NCBI GenBank assembly: GCA_947041225.1
Contig: CAMRDM010000003.1
Span: forward strand, 1 to 53,996
From: an uncultured Deferribacteraceae bacterium
GTDB lineage: Bacteria; Chrysiogenota; Deferribacteres; Deferribacterales; Mucispirillaceae
Direction of reading: 5' to 3'
DNA: 53,996 nucleotides
Each line of letters begins with the position of its first letter. Position 1 is the first letter of the stretch. Positions 37,059 through 43,852 of this stretch are shown in pieces. Under the pieces are notes generated by a model. It had not been told where the DNA came from and did no database searches. It worked only from the letters and a program-made list of their open reading frames with translations. The translations under genes were made by a program, and so were the position numbers.

Positions 37059-37102
37059 TTGACAATATTGAGATAACTTAGTATTGTTTAGGAGTGCCTA
37101 AA
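37059..37102 (+). promoter_or_regulatory. putative promoter and operator upstream of the DtxR-FeoA gene
   Basis: A perfect -35 hexamer TTGACA (37059-37064) is followed 17 bases later by a weaker -10 candidate TATTGT (37082-37087). The 16-bp inverted repeat TTTAGGAGTGCCTAAA (37087-37102) sits where transcription would start. Its TTAGG...CCTAA arms match the outer arms of DtxR-type boxes, but with a shorter centre. This suggests autoregulation of the repressor gene that begins at 37169. It is inferred from sequence only. Confidence 0.5.
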
Positions 37103-37168
37103 GTTAAATATAAAGGCTAGTTAAGATATCGGTGGTATAGTTATTATTATAATGAGGTTGTTTTAATT

Positions 37169-37903
37169 ATGGAAGATCAACATTTAACGCAAAGTCTAGA
37201 AGATTATTTAGAGGCTATATATATGATAATCAGAGATAAGAAGGTTGTAAAACCTAAAGATATATCGTTGATGTTAAATGTATCACAAGCATCAGTAACG
37301 GGTGCGCTTCGTTCCTTGGCTGTAAAAAAACTCATTTTATATTCACCGTATGAACCGATAGAACTTACAAGTATCGGTCTTAAAAAAGCGAGAGAGATAC
37401 TTAGAAGGCATGAGTTATTAAGAACATTTTTCACAAAAGTTTTATTAGTAGAACACCAGATTGCAGATGAGACGGCGTGTAAGATGGAGCATGTAATACC
37501 TAAAGTTATTTTAGAGAGATTAGCACAATATATTGAGTATATTGAGAATTGTGAACATAAATCATTTGAGTGGATTGAAAAATCTGGTTACAAATGTATA
37601 GATAGAGAAGGATGTGAGGAGTGTACAATGGAATCAAATAATTTAGGATTAAAGGATAGTGATAAAAGTGTAAACTATGTTTCACTACTTGATATTCCCG
37701 TTGGTAAAAGCTGTAGAGTGATTGAATTAAATTTGGATGGTAGTACTCAGAAAAGACTTGTAGATATGGGGTTAATTAAAAATGCTATAGTTTCGGTTGA
37801 GAGATATGCACCACTTGGCGATCCTATAGAGATAAAAATTAATAACTCATGTATAGCTTTAAGAATTAAAGATGCTGGAAGGATAGAGGTAGAACTGATT
37901 TAG
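37169..37903 (+). CDS. DtxR-family metal-dependent repressor fused to a FeoA domain
   Basis: This 244-residue regulator starts with the DtxR winged helix (LTQSLEDYLEAIYMI, then ISLMLNVSQASVTGALRSL, then LTSIGLKKAREILRRHELL). The dimer and metal-binding helix follows (ADETACKMEHVIP, with Cys, Glu and His ligands). After a Cys-containing linker (CEHKSFEW...GYKCIDREGCEECTMES) comes an SH3-like FeoA domain (LLDIPVGKSCRVIEL, RLVDMGLIKNAIVSVERYAPLGDP). With iron bound it should repress iron-uptake genes. It is just upstream of feoB, and a near-consensus DtxR box lies between them. It might respond to manganese instead, but the Feo context favours iron. The four linker cysteines are unusual and could bind a further metal. 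Confidence 0.9.
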   Translation: MEDQHLTQSLEDYLEAIYMIIRDKKVVKPKDISLMLNVSQASVTGALRSLAVKKLILYSPYEPIELTSIGLKKAREILRRHELLRTFFTKVLLVEHQIADETACKMEHVIPKVILERLAQYIEYIENCEHKSFEWIEKSGYKCIDREGCEECTMESNNLGLKDSDKSVNYVSLLDIPVGKSCRVIELNLDGSTQKRLVDMGLIKNAIVSVERYAPLGDPIEIKINNSCIALRIKDAGRIEVELI

Positions 37904-37932
37904 TTCTATGGGAGAGGCATGTGTTTTTTTCG

Positions 37933-37962
37933 CATATAGTTTAGGCTAGGCTAAGCTATATG
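37933..37962 (+). promoter_or_regulatory. DtxR-type operator between dtxR and feoB
   Basis: Within a 30-bp imperfect palindrome (CATATAG on the left, CTATATG on the right) lies TTAGGCTAGGCTAAGCTAT at 37941-37959. The known DtxR/IdeR consensus is TTAGGTTAGGCTAACCTAA, so 16 of 19 positions agree. It is 30 bp after the repressor stop and about 40 bp before the feoB start, exactly where iron-dependent repression of feoB would act. The palindrome could also fold as an RNA hairpin. Confidence 0.75.
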
Positions 37963-38001
37963 TAAGTTGTTTATAAATTATTTATAAAGTGGGAAGGTTT
38001 T

Positions 38002-40131
38002 ATGAAGGATATAAGAGTAGCGTTGGTTGGTAATCCTAATGCTGGTAAGAGTACGATATTTAATAGTTTAACTGGTGCAAAGCAGAAGATTGCTAATTAT
38101 CCAGGAGTAACAGTTGATATAAAGCAAGGTACAATTAAGAATAAAGATATTAATATTGTAATATATGACTTACCGGGGATATACTCACTGTTTTCACAAT
38201 CAGAGGAAGAGGTTATCGCACGAGATTTTATTGTTACAGAGAAGATTGATGTGATATTAAATGTTATTGATGTTTCAAATATAGATAGAAACCTTAATCT
38301 TACATTACAGCTTATGGATTTAAACATACCGATAGTAGCAATATTAAATATGTCAGATATTGCTGAGTCGAACGGTTACAGTATTGATTATAGTAAGTTA
38401 TCATCTATGCTTGCAATGCCAGTTGTTAAGGCTGTTGGAAGCAAAGGTGTTGGAAGTCAAAATATCGTGGCAGAGATTGAGAGATTAGCTAGTGGGAAGT
38501 GGGTAAATAGTTATCCAAGAATTGATTACGGTAAAGATGTTGAGAAAGAGATTGAAGGTTTATGTGATAAGCTAGTTGTATCTACAGAGCTTTCTAATAA
38601 ATACTCTAAGCGATATGTAATTGTGAAGTTACTAGAAGATGATGAATCTATGCATGAGAAGATGTATGTTGGTAAGAACATTGATTTGCTTAATCGTTCA
38701 AAAGAGAAGATACATTCATTAACTGGAGATAATTCAGCTGTGTATATAAGTTATGCACGTCACGGATATATCACGGGTATAGTTAGAGAGTCTGTTGATA
38801 AGCGTGTGATAGATAGGATAAATGTATCAGATAAGCTTGATAAAGTTTTAGCAAATAGAGTTATAGGTTTACCGATATTTTTCGGATTAATGTATTTACT
38901 TTTCCAGATGGTGTTCACGATAGGTGATCCGTTCATGGGATGGATAGAGACAGGTTTTGGTATTCTTTCAGAAGCTGTACATAATAATTGGAATGCAGAA
39001 ACACTTCCACTTCTTAGATCGCTTCTAATAGATGGTATAATCGGAGGAGTTGGAGGAGTTATAGTTTTCCTTCCGAACATTGTTTTACTATTTTTTGCAA
39101 TAGCCTTATTAGAGGGTACTGGTTATATGGCAAGGGTTGCATTTATTATGGATAAAATAATGCATAAGTTTGGATTACAAGGTAAGAGTATTATTCCTAT
39201 GTTAGTTGGTTTTGGTTGTACAGTTCCAGCAATTATGGCGACAAGAACATTAGATAGTAGACGAGATAGATTAATCACAATGATGGTTGCACCACTAGTA
39301 AGTTGTGGAGCAAGACTTCCTATATATGCACTTATTATTCCTGCATTTTTTGCAGAGGACATTCAAGCTGCGATGTTATTTATGATATATATAATAGGTA
39401 TTGTTCTTGCGATAATATTCTCAAAATTATTAGGATTAACTGTATTTAAGGGTGAGACTAGAACATTTATTATGGAGATGCCACCGTATCGTATGCCAAC
39501 ATTGAAGGGATTAATAATTCATACATGGGATAGATCGTATATGTATCTTCGTAAAGCAGGAACGATGATTTTAGCAGTATCGATTGCGATATGGGCTATG
39601 ATGACATTTCCAGCACTTCCAGTTGCAGATACAGATATGTATGAAGCAGAACGCACAGTAGTTGCAGAGTCTAATTTATTAGATGATGAGAAAGAGAGTC
39701 AGATATTAGATATAGATAATAAAGAGTTAGAAGCAGGATTAGTATATAGTATTGCGGGTAGAATAGGTAAAGCTATTGAGCCACCGTTATCATTATTAGG
39801 ATTTGATTGGAAGATCGGAGTTGCCTTGATCGGTGCATTTGCAGCTAAAGAGGTTTTTGTTGCACAACTAGGTATAGTGTATTCTATAGGCGAGGCGACA
39901 GAAGAGAATCAAACATTGCGTGAGAAATTGAAATATAATTATTCACCACTTGTAGCTTTGTGTATAATGTTATTTGCGTTGATTTCTACTCCATGTGTTG
40001 CGACTATGGTTGTAACGGCTAAGGAGTCAGGATCATGGAAATATGCAGCGATGCAGTTGGTTGGCTTAACATTATTAGCTTATATTATTTCGTTGATCGT
40101 ATATCAAGTAGGTACATTTTTAGGTTATTAA
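38002..40131 (+). CDS. feoB: ferrous iron transport protein B
   Basis: This 709-residue Fe(II) transporter has an N-terminal G-protein domain: G1 GNPNAGKST (about residues 9-17), G2 near NYPGVTVDI, G3 DLPGIYSL, and G4 LNMSD. A helical domain and a C-terminal membrane part with paired gates follow (GGVGGVIVFLPNIVLLFF, MARVAFIMDKIMHKFGLQGKS, GFGCTVPAIMATRTL). Length is slightly shorter than E. coli FeoB (773). It imports ferrous iron under anoxic conditions. No separate feoA gene exists here; the FeoA domain is on the upstream DtxR protein. A GGGAAGG site precedes the ATG. A DtxR box lies just upstream. Confidence 0.96.
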   Translation: MKDIRVALVGNPNAGKSTIFNSLTGAKQKIANYPGVTVDIKQGTIKNKDINIVIYDLPGIYSLFSQSEEEVIARDFIVTEKIDVILNVIDVSNIDRNLNLTLQLMDLNIPIVAILNMSDIAESNGYSIDYSKLSSMLAMPVVKAVGSKGVGSQNIVAEIERLASGKWVNSYPRIDYGKDVEKEIEGLCDKLVVSTELSNKYSKRYVIVKLLEDDESMHEKMYVGKNIDLLNRSKEKIHSLTGDNSAVYISYARHGYITGIVRESVDKRVIDRINVSDKLDKVLANRVIGLPIFFGLMYLLFQMVFTIGDPFMGWIETGFGILSEAVHNNWNAETLPLLRSLLIDGIIGGVGGVIVFLPNIVLLFFAIALLEGTGYMARVAFIMDKIMHKFGLQGKSIIPMLVGFGCTVPAIMATRTLDSRRDRLITMMVAPLVSCGARLPIYALIIPAFFAEDIQAAMLFMIYIIGIVLAIIFSKLLGLTVFKGETRTFIMEMPPYRMPTLKGLIIHTWDRSYMYLRKAGTMILAVSIAIWAMMTFPALPVADTDMYEAERTVVAESNLLDDEKESQILDIDNKELEAGLVYSIAGRIGKAIEPPLSLLGFDWKIGVALIGAFAAKEVFVAQLGIVYSIGEATEENQTLREKLKYNYSPLVALCIMLFALISTPCVATMVVTAKESGSWKYAAMQLVGLTLLAYIISLIVYQVGTFLGY

Positions 40132-40209
40132 TTTAGGATGTATGTTACAGTTGGTTTATGTGGATTAGAGATTGTTTTTATGTAGTACAATAATAAATAG
40201 GAGTGTTTT

Positions 40210-40365
40210 ATGGTAGATATAGTATTAGTATCAATAATCTTGTTAGTTGTTGCTTTGTATACAGCATATAAATGTTACGGTTTATTTTTCTCAAAGGAGA
40301 AAGCATCTTCTTGTTGTTCATCATCGAAGGAAGGTTGTGGTTCAGGTTGTGGTAGTGATAAGTAA
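40210..40365 (+). CDS. small Cys-rich FeoB-associated membrane protein
   Basis: This 51-residue gene is easily missed by size cut-offs. It starts with ATG at 40210, eight bases after TAGGAG. It encodes a single membrane helix (VDIVLVSIILLVVALYTAY) followed by a cysteine-rich tail (KCYG, SSCCSSS, GCGSGCG). This is the layout of the FeoB-associated Cys-rich membrane proteins commonly found right after feoB, which are thought to play the part of FeoC or a metal shuttle. It lies 78 bp after feoB on the same strand and is probably in the same operon. The family's biochemical function is unproven. Confidence 0.82.
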   Translation: MVDIVLVSIILLVVALYTAYKCYGLFFSKEKASSCCSSSKEGCGSGCGSDK

Positions 40366-40537
40366 TTTTAGTAATAAGATCATAGAGCAGTATTAGGTTG
40401 AAAGAATTTTATTAAAGTTTTGACTCTATGTTAATCTGTATGATTAGAAGATATAGATTAATATAGGTGTTTTTTGCAGTCTAGCTTATGGTACACTAGA
40501 TTGTTAAAGTATAATAATTATAAAGAGGGATTGATTT

Positions 40538-41656
40538 ATGAATAATGTAGGAAAGTTGTTTGTAGGGTTTAAAGGATTATTATTGGTACTATTTGTTTTT
40601 ACTATGATGGGGTTTGCTAAAAACAGTTATGCACAGGAGAATGATTTAGAGATTAAAGATGTAGGTATTAACTTTTTTGGTGCTGTGTATATGGATTTCT
40701 TTTATAATGATAGTGGTTTAGGAGCTGTATCAGATGGTTTATCATTACTACAAGAGTCTGGTTCATCTAATTTAGGTATAGATGTATCGTACGGTAATGC
40801 GTTTGCATTATTTGAGTTAGGTTTAAGTACAGATGAGATTATCAGACGTCTATATATCGGTTATGAGTTTGCAAATGAGTCTAGAATAATATTTGGTAGA
40901 GACACAACGATTGCGACTTACACATTTGGACAGATGGCGTTTGATGAGAACGGACTAGGCGGTACAGGAACGCTAGGTAGTGACCGTTTTTTACAGATAA
41001 GATATGAGATAAGCGATTTTCAAGTAGCGTTAGTAAATAATGAAGCAACAACTGATACAGATAGCATAATGTTAAATATTCCTCATGTTGAAGCGACTTA
41101 TAATTTAGCTATCGGTGATTCGAGTGAGACATTGATATTTTTATCTTTAGGTTACTTTACATTTGATGATACAGTTGATGCTACTACTGGACTTTCAACA
41201 GCGTTAGATCCGTTATTAGCTGGTACATTAGGAGTAGGTGGTAATGCATCTTTCGGTTTTATCACATTAAATTACTCTGCATTTATGGCGTATAATGGGG
41301 AGTTATTTGGAGTATTTTCGCAACAACTTTTTGATTACGCAGATCATTCAACAACAGGTAAAGCGCATAATTTATTCTCATTTGGTGGAGCTGTTGGGTT
41401 AGATTTTGATGTAATGGGGATGTTTTCAATCGGTGCAGGAGTTGGTTATATGGGATCAACATCGAGTGATCCAGTAGCTGATTCTATAGATAGTTCTATT
41501 GCAACGTACCTTAACTTCAACATACCGTTAGGTGAGTATTTTGCGATATATCCAGAGTTAGGTTATGTAGTTAATTTAGGAGATGTGTATGGAAACACAT
41601 ATACAGATCAGAATGCTTTTTACGGTGGCGTACATTTAGTAGCTACATTTGAGTAG
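40538..41656 (+). CDS. predicted outer-membrane beta-barrel protein (porin-like)
   Basis: This 372-residue protein has a signal peptide (hydrophobic residues about 12-30, cleavage near SYAQE). The mature part alternates short hydrophobic strands with polar turns and is rich in Gly, Ser, Asp and Phe. Examples are VGINFFGAVYMDFFYND, LGIDVSYGNAFALFELGLS and FIGRD-like stretches, and the protein ends in a strand (AFYGGVHLVATFE). This is the usual look of Gram-negative outer-membrane barrels. I do not recognise the exact family. TATAAT at 40510-40515 is a reasonable -10 box, and AAAGAGGG is the ribosome site. It follows the Feo locus, but no DtxR box precedes it, so an iron link is not shown. It may be a general porin. 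Confidence 0.65.
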   Translation: MNNVGKLFVGFKGLLLVLFVFTMMGFAKNSYAQENDLEIKDVGINFFGAVYMDFFYNDSGLGAVSDGLSLLQESGSSNLGIDVSYGNAFALFELGLSTDEIIRRLYIGYEFANESRIIFGRDTTIATYTFGQMAFDENGLGGTGTLGSDRFLQIRYEISDFQVALVNNEATTDTDSIMLNIPHVEATYNLAIGDSSETLIFLSLGYFTFDDTVDATTGLSTALDPLLAGTLGVGGNASFGFITLNYSAFMAYNGELFGVFSQQLFDYADHSTTGKAHNLFSFGGAVGLDFDVMGMFSIGAGVGYMGSTSSDPVADSIDSSIATYLNFNIPLGEYFAIYPELGYVVNLGDVYGNTYTDQNAFYGGVHLVATFE

Positions 41657-41778
41657 AGATTAAGAGATATAGATTCACCTCTATATAAAATTGATATAAT
41701 TATAGCTTGCATATTATAGATACTTTTAGTGGTAATCGTATTTATAGTATGTAGCTATTTTTTTTGTATAATGTTTGA

Positions 41779-41957
41779 AGTTTTAGCATAATGAAGTTGG
41801 TATAAATAGCTTTGCATAAAATAAGTTTCAGTATAATAAAGTTTGTATAAATAGCTTTACATAAAATAGGTTTTAGGATAATAAAGTTGTGTAAATCACT
41901 TTGCATGAAAAAAGTTTTAGTATAATGAAGTTTGTATAAATAGCTTTGTATAAAAAA
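41779..41957. repeat. 45-bp tandem repeat array downstream of porin-like gene
   Basis: Four consecutive units lie at 41779-41823, 41824-41868, 41869-41912 and 41913-41957, three of 45 bp and one of 44 bp. The shared pattern is AGTTTTAGTATAATGAAGTT followed by TGTATAAATAGCTTTGCATAAAATA. Each unit carries a TATAAT-like stretch. An accidental minus-strand ORF across it gives a 15-residue repeat peptide, but the 44-bp unit shifts the frame. The array fills much of the 366-bp gap between the porin-like gene and napH, which are convergent. The remaining flanks show no gene. Confidence 0.85.
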
Positions 41958-42022
41958 TATTATCAAACAGGTGAATAAATTTTTTGTGAAAATTATTTCG
42001 TTAAAAGTTCTTTTATCTAAAG

Positions 42023-42814
42023 TTATTTCATTTTAAAAAAGAGTGTTTTCTGTTTTAAATTATCTTTACAGCTATCGACACAAATCCCACAATTATTACA
42101 CTGCTTAGAATTTCCATCTATTTTTGGATCAAGCATTAATGGACACTCTTTTATGCACGCCTTACATTCAGAACAACTACCTATATGTTCTACTTTTAAT
42201 CCAAAATTTTTGAATTGAAATAACGATAGCAGAGTTCCAGTCGGACATAAATATCTACATGCAAATCGGTAGATAAAAAATATCTCTACAATTATTATGA
42301 GTAACAATATTATCACTTCTGATGTGAACGTTAGATGTTTAATTATCATAATCATCTGTGTTGATATAACAGATGGAGGCGAGATAAGATATAGTAACGG
42401 CACACCTAATATACCTATAACTATAAAACCGATTACGAGTAATCCATATCTAATTATATTTTGTTTATTTGTATTTATATTTTTATTTCGTACACTTTTA
42501 ATATTTAATTTTAATTTTATTTTATCAATAAATTCAGTCATCAAGAAATATGGACAAGCGTAACTACACCAAACTCTACCGAATAATATAACGATTAGGA
42601 TAGGTATCAAGATCGATATAAGCATTAACGGAACAATTTTATGTGATAAAAATATCGCTTGAAAAACGGCTAACGGATCAGATATTGCAAGGTCGCCAAC
42701 TGTTAATGATATGAACGAACCGTTGATAAAATATATCTCTATAAGATTGAGTATTGGTATACCAACTATTAATAGTAGAAAAAAGAGTTGAGATATTTTT
42801 CTAATTTTCTGCAT
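42023..42814 (-). CDS. napH: NapH-like membrane quinol dehydrogenase subunit
   Basis: This 263-residue protein has about four membrane spans and two CxxxCP motifs on the cytoplasmic side (CSYACPYF and CRYLCPTG). Two [4Fe-4S] binding sequences follow near the C-terminus (CSECKACIKECP and CNNCGICVDSC). This is the NapH layout. NapH is thought to oxidise menaquinol and pass electrons to NapG. It is the last gene of the nap cluster, 2 bp after napG, with GGTGGAAG as ribosome site. No napC gene is in the window, so NapGH may be the only quinol route to the nitrate reductase here. Confidence 0.88.
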   Translation of the reverse strand: MQKIRKISQLFFLLLIVGIPILNLIEIYFINGSFISLTVGDLAISDPLAVFQAIFLSHKIVPLMLISILIPILIVILFGRVWCSYACPYFLMTEFIDKIKLKLNIKSVRNKNINTNKQNIIRYGLLVIGFIVIGILGVPLLYLISPPSVISTQMIMIIKHLTFTSEVIILLLIIIVEIFFIYRFACRYLCPTGTLLSLFQFKNFGLKVEHIGSCSECKACIKECPLMLDPKIDGNSKQCNNCGICVDSCKDNLKQKTLFFKMK

Positions 42815-42816
42815 AT

Positions 42817-43446
42817 CTATCTTCCACCTTTTTCAATTCTTTTAAGGTACTGTTTATATCCAGCTTCGTCGATATCAGCCATACCGTTCGGTAAAATATT
42901 GATCGCTTTTTTAGGAGTAGTAGGACAACTTTCTGTACATATTCCACAACCAGTACATTTATCAGTTATCCTAGGTAAGATCATATCCTCTAAATATATA
43001 GCATCAAATTTCAACGGACAACTATTAAAACATTGGTTACAGACAGCCATAGTTCCGTCAGCGATACCAGCCTCTTCTTGATTGTAGAGTAGGTGGTTAA
43101 GACAGATTGTATCATCAATTTTTGCAACGCCAATTCTTGTATCACGAAAATATGTAACCTCTTTATCTAATGCACCAGTTGGACAAACAGTTGTACATTT
43201 CATACATAGTCTACAACCTTTCTCTTCAGCGTATATATAAGGAGTACCGACTTCAAAATCTTTAGTTAGATTAGATCGTTTGATAACTCTATACGGACAG
43301 ATCTCAATACATTTAGAACAACGTATACAAAGTTCCATGAAGAGTTTCTCCTCAACAGCACCTGGGGGTCTCATACGATTGATTTTAAAAAATTCGTTAT
43401 CTTCAAAACTATTTAGAAATAGTTTTATTTTATTTATAAAACTCAT
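42817..43446 (-). CDS. napG: NapG-like ferredoxin, without a visible Tat signal
   Basis: This 209-residue protein has four ferredoxin-type cysteine clusters: CIRCSKCIEICP, CRLCMKCTTVCP, CNQCFNSCP and CTGCGICTESCP, each able to bind a [4Fe-4S] cluster. The RMRPPGAVEEKLFMELC segment before the first cluster is characteristic of NapG/MauM. Classical NapG (about 230 residues) has a twin-arginine signal peptide. Here the first 25 residues (SFINKIKLFLNSFEDNEFFK) show no RR motif or hydrophobic core. Either this NapG stays in the cytoplasm or reaches the periplasm with a partner. The ATG overlaps the napD stop (ATGA). It works between NapH and NapA's heme donor. Confidence 0.88.
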   Translation of the reverse strand: MSFINKIKLFLNSFEDNEFFKINRMRPPGAVEEKLFMELCIRCSKCIEICPYRVIKRSNLTKDFEVGTPYIYAEEKGCRLCMKCTTVCPTGALDKEVTYFRDTRIGVAKIDDTICLNHLLYNQEEAGIADGTMAVCNQCFNSCPLKFDAIYLEDMILPRITDKCTGCGICTESCPTTPKKAINILPNGMADIDEAGYKQYLKRIEKGGR

Positions 43447-43754
43447 TGTGGTTTATTTTTCTTTTTATTATTTATATCTTCAAAATCGATTTTAATTTCT
43501 CCGTCTATTAATTTATCAACGCTCTCACCGAAATGTATAGCGTGGTATGTGAAATCTATTACTAATTCATTTGCAAGAAAATCTTTTTGTATAACTTCAA
43601 GTTGAGCATCATCTTCAGTTGATATCACGAGTATCATTTTTCCAGCATTGATATCTTTTTCATATATTTCAACTTCACTATGGCTTTCAATAAAAGGTAG
43701 CAATTTTTCATACGAGTTTTTATCAAACTCTAGTACGGCTGATGTAAAAATCAT
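43443..43754 (-). CDS. napD: NapD-like chaperone for NapA maturation
   Basis: I start at ATG 43754, eight bases after GAGGA, giving 103 residues that begin IFTSAVLEFDKNSYEKLLPF. An upstream ATG at 43769 overlaps that ribosome site. The ferredoxin-like fold pattern (SAVLEF, then VEIYEKDINAGKMILVIST, then LANELVIDFTYHAIHFGES) matches NapD. This chaperone binds the Tat signal of NapA and holds it in the cytoplasm until the molybdenum cofactor is loaded. Its C-terminus is a Lys/Asn-rich tail. It is separated from napA by a hairpin and overlaps napG by four bases. Confidence 0.82.
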   Translation of the reverse strand: MIFTSAVLEFDKNSYEKLLPFIESHSEVEIYEKDINAGKMILVISTEDDAQLEVIQKDFLANELVIDFTYHAIHFGESVDKLIDGEIKIDFEDINNKKKNKPQ

Positions 43755-43798
43755 TTTATTAATCCTCATCAAATATTTATATTTGATTTTTAAAAATA

Positions 43799-43830
43799 AA
43801 CCCTACCTATATATTAAAGTAGGTAGGGTT
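43799..43830 (-). terminator. hairpin between napA and napD (partial terminator or mRNA-stabilising stem)
   Basis: A perfect 11-bp inverted repeat, AACCCTACCTA (43799-43809) with TAGGTAGGGTT (43820-43830), is followed on the transcribed minus strand by TTTATTTTTAAAAATC. It begins 23 bp after the napA stop, while napD starts only 45 bp further on. It would let more napA than napDGH message accumulate. It could be a full terminator if napDGH has its own promoter. Confidence 0.7.
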
Positions 43831-43852
43831 ATAGGGAGAAAAATTTATCTAA

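Noticed and set aside
41742..41966. Repeat-peptide ORF on the minus strand after the porin-like gene
   Set aside because: It comes from the 45-bp DNA repeat; one 44-bp unit shifts the frame and there is no ribosome site.
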